A stretch of 11,913 nucleotides of DNA from JAQGMO01 sp050954505 (GCA_050954505.1 JBPBPY010000479.1:1-11913), one strand, 5' to 3'; positions 1 to 7,493 are shown, counted from the stretch's first letter. Notes: generated by a model from the letters alone, not told the origin. Made by a program: numbers and translations.

Positions 1-1
1 C

Positions 2-1792
2 ATCACCAATGGTATTGCCAATCTTGGCCTGATCGATGCCACCATCGTCGGCGGACGCGCCGCCACCGGTGCACTGGTCGGGGAAAACTTTGCCATGCGC
101 ATCAGCAATGATTATGTGACCGGCAGCGCCAATGCCGCCGGTGCGGGGTCGAGTGTCACCGGTTCGGGCAACGGCGAGTACTACGATGCCTTGCGTGGCG
201 TGGCCGCCACCGGAGGGCTGGTGGGCAGCACGCGCGGCCCTGTTGAAAATTCCTGGAGCGATGCAACCGTGATCGGCCGCGTCTACACCGGCGGCCTGGT
301 GGGCCGCAATCTCGATGATATCCGCACTTCCTACAGCACCGGACCGGTAACCGGCACGCGCTTCGTCGGCGGCCTGGTGGGCGGCAACCAGAACACCGCC
401 GGCTTCCAGTTCGCAGTGGAGAATTCCTACAGCACTTCGATGGTCAGCGGACAGGAATCCATCGGTGGCCTGGTCGGGGAAAACAGCGGCACGATGCGCA
501 ATGTCTACAGCAAGAGTGCGCGCATCGGTCCGGCCAGTGGCCGTGGTGGCCTGGCCGGCATCAACAATCTCGGCTTATGGGAAGGCGCCGCATTCTGGGA
601 TGCCCAGAGTTCGACTGCAGCGCAAGCCTTCGGCAGTGGCACTGCTGCCGCCGCGCTCAAGGGATTGACCAGTGCCGGCATGACCGCAAGCCTGGCAACG
701 CTGGGGCTTGATGCGTCCACCTGGCTGACCTACCAGGGCCGCACTGCGCCACTGCTGAAAAATTTCCTTCGCCCTGTCAGTGTGGTGATCAACGATCAGC
801 TACGGCAAACCTACAACGGCAGCAACGCCGCCGTGCCTTCGGCGTTGCGTTCTGTGTTGAAGTTTTCCAGGCAGGGTGTGGTCGACCCAGCCCTCGCCTT
901 CGATCCAAACATTTTCCTCGATGCGCAAACCAGCGGCCCCGCCATCAATGTCGGCAGGTATGCCGTCAACCTGTCGCTGTGGTCGAATCAAAAAGGCTAT
1001 GACATCACCGGTTCCACACTGGGCAAGACAGTCAGCCTGGTGATCTATCCGCGCAACCTCGTGCTCACACCGAAGCCGATCCAGAAAGTCTATGACGGCA
1101 GCACCAGTGCCGGTACCGAGGTCGATGCCTCCAACCTGGTTGCCGGCCACACGGTGCGCGCCAGCCAGTCGCTCGACCGTGCCGATGTCACCATCGACAG
1201 CAACGACTTGCGCACGCTGACCATTGGCCCCAATCCAGCCATCTTCGCCGGCACGCAAAATGTCACGGCAAATTATTTCATCCAGCCGCCAAGGCCGCTC
1301 CGAAGTGCCGCCACCCGCATCACGCCCAGAGCGCTGACGGTGAGCGCCAATGGTGACACCCGGTTTGCCGGCACCACGCCCTATTCCGGTGGCAATGGTT
1401 TCACCGTCACGGGCTTGCTGCCCGGCCAGGGCAACGAGGTGCTGAGCGGGCAGGTGCGGTATGGCGGCACCGCGCAGGGCGCCAGCCGGGAAGGCCGCTA
1501 CACCATCGAGCCATCCGGCTTGAGCGCGAGGAATTATGCGATCACATTTGTCAATGGCGAGCTGGTGATCAGGAAGGCGGTAGGTTTTTCCGGCGTCGCC
1601 GCACCGCTCGTGGAGGCAGTCGACGATGCCGCAGCCGACATCGAACATGCCGATGATGAAGAAGGCATGTTCATCGACCGGGAACTGGTGGCCTATCCGG
1701 CCATGGGCATCATCGGCGGCCATGCTTCGCGCCAGCCGGCGTATTCCATCATCGACCGCGGTGTGCGGTTGCCAATCGAGGCCGGACCCTGA
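2..1792 (+). CDS. Two-partner secretion exoprotein (TpsA / filamentous-haemagglutinin-like), 3' part only
   Basis: The reading frame is open from the first bases of the window, so the gene starts upstream; 596 residues and the stop are visible. The N-terminal half carries GLUG-type repeats with a G(G/A)L(V/A)G core (six copies, near nt 65, 209, 290, 370, 466 and 547). These are spaced 80-145 nt apart, typical of bacterial adhesins. From about nt 775 to 1590 follow three MBG/YDG-like modules, recognised by Q-x-Y-[ND]-G openings (QTYNG, QKVYDG) and by the closing ARNYAITFVNGELVI segment. The tail is acidic and ends in a RGVRLP motif similar to the ends of other large TPS proteins, so the C-terminus looks natural. 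Such proteins cross the outer membrane through a TpsB partner and act as adhesins; the gene downstream encodes that partner. The secretion domain and signal peptide are outside the window. Ligand and adhesion role are inferred. Confidence 0.85.
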   Translation: MTNGIANLGLIDATIVGGRAATGALVGENFAMRISNDYVTGSANAAGAGSSVTGSGNGEYYDALRGVAATGGLVGSTRGPVENSWSDATVIGRVYTGGLVGRNLDDIRTSYSTGPVTGTRFVGGLVGGNQNTAGFQFAVENSYSTSMVSGQESIGGLVGENSGTMRNVYSKSARIGPASGRGGLAGINNLGLWEGAAFWDAQSSTAAQAFGSGTAAAALKGLTSAGMTASLATLGLDASTWLTYQGRTAPLLKNFLRPVSVVINDQLRQTYNGSNAAVPSALRSVLKFSRQGVVDPALAFDPNIFLDAQTSGPAINVGRYAVNLSLWSNQKGYDITGSTLGKTVSLVIYPRNLVLTPKPIQKVYDGSTSAGTEVDASNLVAGHTVRASQSLDRADVTIDSNDLRTLTIGPNPAIFAGTQNVTANYFIQPPRPLRSAATRITPRALTVSANGDTRFAGTTPYSGGNGFTVTGLLPGQGNEVLSGQVRYGGTAQGASREGRYTIEPSGLSARNYAITFVNGELVIRKAVGFSGVAAPLVEAVDDAAADIEHADDEEGMFIDRELVAYPAMGIIGGHASRQPAYSIIDRGVRLPIEAGP

Positions 1793-1862
1793 CCATACCT
1801 TGGCAGCGGCCGGCGATGGCCCGGTGTACATGACAGCTGGTCAAACCGTGGCAGATCGCAGC

Positions 1863-1982
1863 GCAGCAAGTAATGCAGCAAGTAATGCAGCAAGTAACGC
1901 AGCAAGTAACGCAGCAAGTAACGCAGCAAGTAACGCAGCAAGTAACGCAGCAAGTAACGCAGCGGGGTACGCAGCCGGGTAC
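1863..1982. repeat. 12-bp tandem repeat array, about 10 units
   Basis: Eight units of GCAGCAAGTAAY run without interruption from 1863 to 1958; the first two end in T and the other six in C. Two diverged units, GCAGCGGGGTAC and GCAGCCGGGTAC, fill 1959-1982, and a further partial unit begins at 1983. The array starts 70 bp after the tpsA stop and ends about 210 bp before tpsB. Near-perfect identity suggests recent expansion by slippage. Because the unit is a multiple of three, copy change alters length and not frame. Confidence 0.95.
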
Positions 1983-2009
1983 GCAACAGCGTTGTTCCAG
2001 CAGCAAGCT

Positions 2010-2038
2010 GCGCCAGCGTGTTGGCGCCTCAGCGCCAA
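2010..2038 (+). other. Mutually exclusive hairpins upstream of tpsB
   Basis: GCGCCA at 2010-2015 can pair with TGGCGC at 2022-2027. That same TGGCGC, as part of TTGGCGC at 2021-2027, can instead pair with GCGCCAA at 2032-2038 across a CTCA loop. The two stems (6 and 7 bp) share a strand and cannot form together. Neither is followed by a T-run, so neither is a classical terminator. The base pairing is seen directly; a regulatory role is inferred. Confidence 0.5.
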
Positions 2039-2191
2039 AATCGTGTGGCGAATGTTAGGACGGGCTAATCCTTGTTGCGCATTATTGTCACAAATATATA
2101 TTTCATGGGTGAATTTTCAAACGTCGAGCATTGATTATTTGCGGTCAAAACTTGAATTGACGCCATAAAAATTGTAAACAGGAGAGCAGCC

Positions 2192-4012
2192 ATGCTTGAC
2201 GATCAAACCCCTGCCCCTGGCACTGGTGCAGCCCGTCGTTCGCCCGTTGAGCGCAGGGAGGACGCGGGTTTTCGGGACCGGCCCGGCAGCAGGGAATTCG
2301 CTCACTTGCGCGAATTTTTCAGCCGTGACGATATCCGCCTGTGCATTGCCGCCGCCCTGATCCTGGCCGCCTGCCTGTGCTGCACGGCCGCCTTTGCGCA
2401 AGCCCGCCCTGACGCCGGCCAGACCCTGCGCGAACTCGAGCGGCCATTGCCGGTGCAGCCGTCGGCACCGGCGCCGGCACCGAGCCTGACGGCGCCGGGC
2501 GAACCCAGTGCCACGGTGGCACCCGATACCACCCGCATCGGCATTGTCAAGGGTTTCAAGGTCACCGGCGCCAGTGCCATTCCGATGGAAGAATTGCAGG
2601 CCGCAGTCGAGCCTTGGCTGTCGCGTTTTCTGACGCTGGGCGACCTCAAGGAAGCTGCCGAGGCCATCACCCGGCTGTACCGCGAGCGTGGTTATCCGGT
2701 GGCGCGCGCCTACATTCCGGTGCAGACCCTGCAGGACCGGGTGGTCGAGATCGCGGTACTGGAAGGACGCATTGGCAATGTGTCGCTGAAGAACTCCACC
2801 AGCATCAGTGACGAGCGCTTGAAGGCCAAGGCGCTGCGTGTCGAGCCTGGTGCCGTGGTGGAAGGCGCCAGCGTCGAGCGCGGCTTGCTGCTGTTGCAGG
2901 ATACGCCCGGCATCGGCTCGGTCAGTGCCGCATTGCAGCCTGGCGAAGCAGTGGGCAGCACCGACATGGTGGTGTCGGTTGAACCAGCGCCGCTGATCTC
3001 GGGCGCGGCCGACGTGGACAACTACGGCAACCGGTTTACCGGCGCACACCGGCTTGGCGCCACCGTCAACCTCAACAACCCCGGCGGCCTTGGCGACCAG
3101 CTCAGCATGCGGGCCCAGACCTCGGATGAAAAGCTGTTGTATGGCCGGCTGGTGTATCGCGTACCGGTTGGTCCCGACGGTCTGGTGGCCGGCGCCAGCC
3201 TCTCCAGCAGCCGCTATGAACTGGGTCGTGATTTCGAAGCGCTCGATGCCAACGGCACGGCGCGCGCTGCCAGCGTGTTCCTGAATTATCCGTTCGTGCG
3301 CTCGCGCGGCTTCAACCTGTCGGGCACGCTGGCGCTGGAAGGCAAGGCGCTGGAAGACCGCATCGGTTCGATCGACGCGGTCAACAAGAAGTCGCTGCGC
3401 CAGATGACGGCCACGCTGTCGGCCAGCGGTCCATTGGGCAATGGCGGCGGCTATAGCGCTGCCGGCCAGCTCAGTATCGGCGACCTCGACCTCAAAAGCG
3501 AAGAAGCACGCCTGACCGATGATGCCACGGCCCGCAGCCATGGCAGTTTCACCAAGGTGGCTTACTCGCTCTCCGGCATCTTGCCGGTGTCCACCTCCTG
3601 GTCGGTGCTGGGGCTGGCAAATGGCCAGCTGGCCAGCAAGAATCTCGATTCATCGGAAAAGTTTTCTCTGGGCGGAGCCGATGGCGTACGTGCTTATCCA
3701 CAAGGCGAAGCGACCGGCGACGATGGCGTGCTGATCACCGGCGAGTTGCGCTACACGGTGCCGATTGCCGGCCCCGGTTCGCTGCAGGTAGGTGGCTTCG
3801 TCGACTACGGCGCCATCAAGCTCAACCACAATCCCTACCTGGAAGGCGAGAACCGGCGTCATCTGTCGGCCTTCGGCCTGAGCCTGAACTGGGTCATTCC
3901 CGACAACTTCCTGATCAAGGCCAGCCTGGCGCGCAAGCTTGGCAATGAAACTGCCTTGTCGGACAGCGACCAGCGTTACCGTTTATGGGTACAGGGAGTG
4001 AAGAGTTTTTGA
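2192..4012 (+). CDS. TpsB outer-membrane transporter (ShlB/FhaC/HecB family)
   Basis: This 606-residue Omp85-superfamily channel exports its TpsA partner across the outer membrane. The ATG at 2192 is chosen because AGGAG at 2180-2184 precedes it by 7 nt. About 48 polar residues precede a hydrophobic core (about 49-68) ending in AFAQA, so the signal peptide is N-terminally extended, or the true start is later. A Pro/Ala linker (about 85-110) follows. POTRA 1 spans about 113-193, with GFKVTGASAI, RGYPVARAYIP and VVEIAVLEGRIG. POTRA 2 spans about 195-265. The beta-barrel runs from about 270, with the family's DNYGNRFTG entry motif. The L6-loop motif is VRAYP at 499-503 (R500), a variant of the usual VRGY. 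The protein ends in Phe, as expected for Bam-dependent barrels. It lies downstream of the exoprotein on the same strand, the fhaB-then-fhaC order. Confidence 0.93.
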   Translation: MLDDQTPAPGTGAARRSPVERREDAGFRDRPGSREFAHLREFFSRDDIRLCIAAALILAACLCCTAAFAQARPDAGQTLRELERPLPVQPSAPAPAPSLTAPGEPSATVAPDTTRIGIVKGFKVTGASAIPMEELQAAVEPWLSRFLTLGDLKEAAEAITRLYRERGYPVARAYIPVQTLQDRVVEIAVLEGRIGNVSLKNSTSISDERLKAKALRVEPGAVVEGASVERGLLLLQDTPGIGSVSAALQPGEAVGSTDMVVSVEPAPLISGAADVDNYGNRFTGAHRLGATVNLNNPGGLGDQLSMRAQTSDEKLLYGRLVYRVPVGPDGLVAGASLSSSRYELGRDFEALDANGTARAASVFLNYPFVRSRGFNLSGTLALEGKALEDRIGSIDAVNKKSLRQMTATLSASGPLGNGGGYSAAGQLSIGDLDLKSEEARLTDDATARSHGSFTKVAYSLSGILPVSTSWSVLGLANGQLASKNLDSSEKFSLGGADGVRAYPQGEATGDDGVLITGELRYTVPIAGPGSLQVGGFVDYGAIKLNHNPYLEGENRRHLSAFGLSLNWVIPDNFLIKASLARKLGNETALSDSDQRYRLWVQGVKSF

Positions 4013-4029
4013 AACGGGGAACAGGCGAG

Positions 4030-4152
4030 ATGAAAAATCTGCTTGAAGAAGCGGGAAAAAGCGCACAGGGCGAGAGATCAAAACACCAGGATGAAAGCAG
4101 GCAGCTGGACAAACTTGCCTGGAAAAAAATGCCAAAAAAAGCGCAGCGATGA
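4030..4152 (+). CDS. Possible small ORF of 40 codons downstream of tpsB
   Basis: An ATG lies 17 nt after the tpsB stop, with GGGGA at 4016-4020 nine bases ahead of it. The frame gives a 40-residue peptide that is highly charged and rich in Lys, Glu and Gln (begins MKNLLEEAGK, ends KKMPKKAQR), with no membrane segment. Its TGA (4150-4152) falls inside the loop of the terminator hairpin. The short gap to tpsB would allow translational coupling. Against it, third-position GC is about 50%, well below the neighbours, and Lys codons fall partly in the A-runs of the terminator. I recognise no family. It could be a real small protein, or chance reading through a leader into the terminator. Confidence 0.25.
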   Translation: MKNLLEEAGKSAQGERSKHQDESRQLDKLAWKKMPKKAQR

Positions 4153-4168
4153 TTCGCTGCGCTTTTTT
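4135..4168. terminator. Bidirectional rho-independent terminator between tpsB and pckG
   Basis: GCGCAGCG at 4141-4148 pairs perfectly with CGCTGCGC at 4155-4162 over the loop ATGATT. The stem is flanked by A-runs on the left and T6 on the right, so on either strand the hairpin ends in a U-tract. It lies 122 nt after the tpsB stop and 76 nt beyond the pckG stop, and so serves both convergent genes. Confidence 0.9.
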
Positions 4169-4170
4169 CA

Positions 4171-4191
4171 TCCTGGATATTCAATCCAGGA
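4171..4191. other. Second hairpin next to the terminator
   Basis: TCCTGGAT (4171-4178) and ATCCAGGA (4184-4191) form a perfect 8-bp stem with a 5-nt loop, 2 bp to the right of the main terminator. No T-run follows it on either strand. It lies in the pckG 3' untranslated region and could protect the transcript end; this role is inferred. Confidence 0.5.
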
Positions 4192-4243
4192 CTGCTCTGG
4201 TTTCCGGTTTCTGGATTTTTGATCCGCAATCCTGCAGCCTGAA

Positions 4244-6103
4244 TCAGGCCGCCAGCTTCCTGCCCAATGAATCCTTGACCGTGTTGAGCTGCTCAGGCAA
4301 GTGGTGGCGCAGGCGCTCGAACAATTCATCATGCAGCGCCAGCTCGGCGGTCCATGCGGCCTGGTCGATCGAGGTGATGCGTTCATACTGCTCGCGGCTG
4401 AAGTCCAGGCCATCCCAGTTCAGGTCTTCATAACGCGGGGTAGTGCCAAACAGGTGCTCGACACCCTCGCCTGCCTTGCCGTCCAGACGGTCGAGCATCC
4501 ACTTCAGCACGCGCATGTTGTCACCGAAACCTGGCCAGACAAACTTGCCCTGTTCATCGGTACGGAACCAGTTGACGCAGAAAACGCCCGGCACCTTGGC
4601 ACCGCTGGCCTTGATCTTTTCACCGAGGTCGAGCCAGTGCTGGAAGTAGTCGCTCATGTTGTAGCCGATGAATGGCAGCATGGCGAACGGATCGCGCCGC
4701 ACGATGCCTTGCTGGCCGGCGGCAGCTGCAGTGGTTTCCGAACCCATGGTCGCTGCCATGTAGACGCCTTCGACCCAGTCACGCGCCTCGGTTACCAGCG
4801 GCACCGTGGTGGAGCGGCGGCCGCCAAAGATGAATGCCGAGATTGGCACGCCGGCAGGATCGTCCCAGGCGTCGTCAAGCACCGGGTTTTGCGTGGCGCT
4901 GACGGTAAACCGTGCATTCGGATGGGCCGCCTTGCGTCCGGTTTCCTTGCCGATGGCCGGCGTCCAGTCCTTGCCCTGCCAGTCGATCAGGTGCGCCGGT
5001 GCTTCCTTGGTCATGCCTTCCCACCAGACGTCGCCATCGTCGGTCAGGCCGACATTGGTGAAGATGGTGTCGGAAGCCATCGATGCCATGCAGTTGAAAT
5101 TCGACAGGGTATTGGTACCTGGCGCAACACCAAAATAGCCGGCTTCGGGATTGATGGCATACAGGCGGCCGTCGGCACCCGGCTTTATCCAGGCGATGTC
5201 GTCGCCGATCGTGGTGACCTTCCAGCCATCGAAGGCCGCTGGCGGAATCAGCATGGCAAAGTTGGTCTTGCCGCAGGCGGAAGGAAATGCCGCCGCCACA
5301 TAGTGCTTCTTGCCTTGCGGTGATTCGACGCCGAGGATCAGCATGTGTTCTGCCAGCCAGCCCTGTTCGCGGCCCATGGTCGAGGCGATGCGCAGCGCAA
5401 AGCACTTCTTGCCCAGCAGCGCGTTGCCGCCGTAGCCCGAACCAAACGACCAGATCTCGCGGGTCTCGGGATAATGCACGATGTATTTGGTGGCATTGCA
5501 TGGCCATGCCACATCGGCCTGGCCTTCTTCGAGCGGGCTGCCGACGGTGTGCACGCAAGGCACGAATGCGCCATCGCTGCCCAGCACGTCATACACTGCG
5601 CGGCCCATGCGCGTCATGATGCGCATGTTGACGGCGACATACGGCGAATCCGACAGTTCGATGCCGATGTGGGCAATCGGCGAACCCAGCGGCCCCATGG
5701 AAAACGGCACCACATACATGGTGCGTCCGCGCATGCAGCCTTCGAACAGGCCGTTCATGACGCCGCGCATTTCCGCCGGCGCCATCCAGTTGTTGGTCGG
5801 GCCCGCATCTTCCTTCTTTTCACTGCAGATGAAGGTGCGGTCTTCCACGCGCGCCACGTCGGTTGGATCGGAACAAGCCAGGTAGCTGTTCGGGCGCTTG
5901 GCTTCGTTGAGTTTTTTCATGGTGCCGGCGGCAACCATCTGCGCGCACAGGCGGTCATACTCCTGCTTCGAGCCGTCACACCAGTAGATGTCCTTCGGTT
6001 GCGTGAGTTCGGCGATTTGCGCCACCCAGGCGATCAAGGCCTTTTGTTTGACATACGATGGCGCATTGATATCGAGCGCGGTGTCTTGTGCAAGTTGGTT
6101 CAT
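4244..6103 (-). CDS. pckG: Phosphoenolpyruvate carboxykinase, GTP-dependent
   Basis: This cytosolic enzyme converts oxaloacetate and GTP to phosphoenolpyruvate, GDP and CO2, the entry step of gluconeogenesis from TCA intermediates. The P-loop with the reactive cysteine of the GTP class, FPSACGKTN, is at about residues 273-281. The second nucleotide/metal motif GDDIAW is at about 300-305, and the conserved GYNMSDYFQHWL segment is in the C-terminal third. Length (619 aa) is normal for the GTP family and unlike the shorter ATP family (about 540). Two in-frame ATGs lie close together. The second (6103) is chosen because GGAGG sits 8 nt before it, whereas the ATG at 6109 is only 2 nt from the same site. 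The gene is monocistronic: convergent with tpsB at a shared terminator and divergent from the dehydrogenase gene. I see no truncation or missing residue. Confidence 0.97.
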   Translation of the reverse strand: MNQLAQDTALDINAPSYVKQKALIAWVAQIAELTQPKDIYWCDGSKQEYDRLCAQMVAAGTMKKLNEAKRPNSYLACSDPTDVARVEDRTFICSEKKEDAGPTNNWMAPAEMRGVMNGLFEGCMRGRTMYVVPFSMGPLGSPIAHIGIELSDSPYVAVNMRIMTRMGRAVYDVLGSDGAFVPCVHTVGSPLEEGQADVAWPCNATKYIVHYPETREIWSFGSGYGGNALLGKKCFALRIASTMGREQGWLAEHMLILGVESPQGKKHYVAAAFPSACGKTNFAMLIPPAAFDGWKVTTIGDDIAWIKPGADGRLYAINPEAGYFGVAPGTNTLSNFNCMASMASDTIFTNVGLTDDGDVWWEGMTKEAPAHLIDWQGKDWTPAIGKETGRKAAHPNARFTVSATQNPVLDDAWDDPAGVPISAFIFGGRRSTTVPLVTEARDWVEGVYMAATMGSETTAAAAGQQGIVRRDPFAMLPFIGYNMSDYFQHWLDLGEKIKASGAKVPGVFCVNWFRTDEQGKFVWPGFGDNMRVLKWMLDRLDGKAGEGVEHLFGTTPRYEDLNWDGLDFSREQYERITSIDQAAWTAELALHDELFERLRHHLPEQLNTVKDSLGRKLAA

Positions 6104-6125
6104 GGTCATATCCTCCAGTACCTGT

Positions 6126-6139
6126 TAAAGAATTCTTTA
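6126..6139. promoter_or_regulatory. 14-bp perfect palindrome in the pckG leader
   Basis: TAAAGAATTCTTTA is self-complementary over all 14 bases and lies 10 bp upstream of the pckG ribosome binding site. A palindrome with no loop is more readily a dimeric protein site on DNA than an RNA hairpin, so it may be an operator for pckG. No regulator is recognised from the sequence. Confidence 0.35.
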
Positions 6140-6399
6140 TGGAATGTTCGTTATTCTTATTAAAAACAAGGGGGCGATTGTACACCGCTGCGCCCCCCGG
6201 ACTGTCGCGCCGGATCAACCCGAAGCCCGGCGCGAGGCGCCGCTGCGGCAGAAACAAGGTGTGGGCGCGCTACCACCGGCGTGGCGGCCGCGCCGACACG
6301 CCGCTTGCCGTTTGCAGCAAGGCCCGATACTGCGCGGCCCGGGACGCTGGCCGGGATACGGCCAGGGCTGATGGCCGGGAATGCATCCGGCATGCGAGG

Positions 6400-6428
6400 C
6401 TGCCAAGACCGGCACAACGGATTATGAT
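6400..6428 (+). promoter_or_regulatory. Candidate sigma-70 promoter of the hydroxyacid dehydrogenase gene
   Basis: CTGCCA (6400-6405, 4 of 6 to TTGACA) and TATGAT (6423-6428, 5 of 6 to TATAAT) are separated by exactly 17 bp. The predicted transcript starts near 6435, giving a leader of about 60 nt. It is supported by match and spacing only. Confidence 0.4.
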
Positions 6429-6497
6429 TGCCTGTAGTGCTGTTCTGGCAACTGCTCCGGCAAAGATAACACCGATGCACCTACACTGGACAATAAT

Positions 6498-7493
6498 ATG
6501 AAAATAGCCATACTCGACGATTATCAGGACAGCGTTCGCCAGCTCGACTGCTTTGCGCTGCTGGCCGGTCATGAGGTAAAAATCTTCAACAACAGCGCGC
6601 GTGGTGTCGGCCAGCTGGCCATACGCCTGGCCGACTTCGACGCCGTGGTGCTGATCCGCGAACGCACCAGCCTGACCAGGGCACTGCTTGAAAAGCTGCC
6701 CAGGCTCAAGCTCATCTCGCAAACCGGCAAGGTCAGCGGCAATGTCGATGTGGCCGCTGCAACCGCCGGCGGCGTGGCCATTGTCGAAGGCAGCGGCGAC
6801 CCGACTGCGCCAGCCGAACTGACCTGGGCCTTGATCATGGCGGCGCAGCGGCGCATTCCGCAATATGCGGCCAGTCTCAAGGAGGGCGTCTGGCAGATGG
6901 TTTCAGCCAATCCCGCGCAAAACCGGATCGGCGTGGCGCTCAAGGGCCGCACGCTGGGCATCTGGGGATATGGCAAGATCGGCCGCCTGGTTGCCGGCTA
7001 TGGCCGCGCATTCGGCATGCAGGTGCTGGTCTGGGGACGTGAAGCGAGCCGCGACAAGGCGCGCGAGGATGGCTGCCAGGTGGCGCAATCGAAACAGGCA
7101 TTTTTTGCTGCAGCCGATGTGCTGTCGCTGCACCTGCGCTTGAACGACAGTACCCGCGGCACCGTGCATGCCGCCGACCTGGCGCTGATGAAGCCGAGTG
7201 CAATGCTGGTCAATACCAGCCGTGCCGAGCTGGTTGAAAGCGGCGCCCTGGAAGCGGCACTGGCGGCAGCACGCCCCGGGTTTGCTGCACTCGATGTATT
7301 CGAGTCCGAACCGCTGGCGCCGCAGTCGGCGCTGCTGAAGATGGACAATGTGGTGTGTACACCGCATCTGGGTTATGTGGAGAAGGATGGCTACGAACTG
7401 TATTTCCGCCAGGCGTTCCAGAACATCGTCGATTTTGCTGCCGGTGCGCCAAAAAATGTATTGAATGAAGACGCACTGAGCCGCCCGCGCTGA
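6498..7493 (+). CDS. D-isomer-specific 2-hydroxyacid dehydrogenase (phosphoglycerate-dehydrogenase-like)
   Basis: This 331-residue cytosolic oxidoreductase should interconvert a 2-keto acid and its D-2-hydroxy acid with NAD(P)H. The Rossmann glycine motif is GIWGYGKIG at about 154-162. The catalytic triad of the family is complete: Arg242 (in NTSRAELV), Glu271 (in DVFESEP) and His290 (in TPHLG). The N-terminal substrate domain has QTGKVSGNVD in place of the more usual GxGxDNID. No acidic residue ends the second beta-strand (VLVWGREAS, about 176-184), so NADP may be accepted; this is inferred. The protein is shorter than SerA (about 410) and lacks an ACT domain, so serine synthesis is unlikely to be its role. 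The substrate cannot be read from sequence. The start has only a weak GGA at 6488-6490. It stands alone, divergent from pckG and convergent with the next gene. Confidence 0.9.
   Translation: MKIAILDDYQDSVRQLDCFALLAGHEVKIFNNSARGVGQLAIRLADFDAVVLIRERTSLTRALLEKLPRLKLISQTGKVSGNVDVAAATAGGVAIVEGSGDPTAPAELTWALIMAAQRRIPQYAASLKEGVWQMVSANPAQNRIGVALKGRTLGIWGYGKIGRLVAGYGRAFGMQVLVWGREASRDKAREDGCQVAQSKQAFFAAADVLSLHLRLNDSTRGTVHAADLALMKPSAMLVNTSRAELVESGALEAALAAARPGFAALDVFESEPLAPQSALLKMDNVVCTPHLGYVEKDGYELYFRQAFQNIVDFAAGAPKNVLNEDALSRPR

Larger units (their letters stand above)
1793..2191. other. Gap between tpsA and tpsB with repeats and AT-rich end
   Basis: No convincing gene lies in this 399-bp gap. It holds the 12-bp tandem array (1863-1982), a pair of competing hairpins (2010-2038) and an AT-rich stretch from about 2070 to 2190 just upstream of tpsB. 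The AT-rich part contains possible but weak sigma-70 elements (TTGTTG at 2072-2077, 17-bp spacer, TATATA at 2095-2100), which could give tpsB its own promoter. ORFs crossing the array are by-products of a repeat whose length is a multiple of three. Confidence 0.6.
6104..6497. other. Divergent intergenic region between pckG and the dehydrogenase gene
   Basis: No gene is supported here; ORFs in this stretch lack a ribosome site and a recognisable product. The pckG side (6104-6175) is AT-rich and holds its Shine-Dalgarno (6111-6116) and a 14-bp palindrome. A TACAAT on the minus strand (6182-6177) could be a pckG -10 box, but I find no good -35. The centre is very GC-rich with two perfect hairpins: CGGCGC/GCGCCG with a 3-nt loop at 6228-6242, and CTGGCCG/CGGCCAG with a 5-nt loop at 6347-6365. 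Neither has a T-tail. The right side carries the likely promoter of the dehydrogenase gene. Confidence 0.6.

Noticed and set aside
800..1831. 343-residue antisense ORF over the exoprotein gene
   Set aside because: It is a shadow of a GC-rich gene; the sense strand has recognisable GLUG and MBG modules, the antisense product has none.
1693..2038. Minus-strand ORFs with Leu/Arg, Cys/Val-Thr and Ala/Leu repeats across the array
   Set aside because: All three minus frames read through the array, so these are repeat artefacts with no start signal or family.
1830..2168. Plus-strand ORF with an Ala-Ser-Asn repeat running through the tandem array
   Set aside because: It is open because the repeat unit is 12 bp and free of stops in that frame; there is no ribosome site, the downstream part looks like no protein, and a second plus frame and all three minus frames of the array are equally open.
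2135..3541. 468-residue antisense ORF over tpsB
   Set aside because: The sense strand shows POTRA and barrel motifs; the antisense translation is His/Arg/Gln-rich low-complexity typical of high-GC shadows.
4301..6163. Long plus-strand ORFs (340 and 272 residues) over pckG
   Set aside because: The minus strand carries the complete pckG with all active-site motifs.
6088..6501. 137-residue plus-strand ORF in the pckG/dehydrogenase gap
   Set aside because: It starts inside pckG, has no ribosome site or domain, and crosses the likely promoters.
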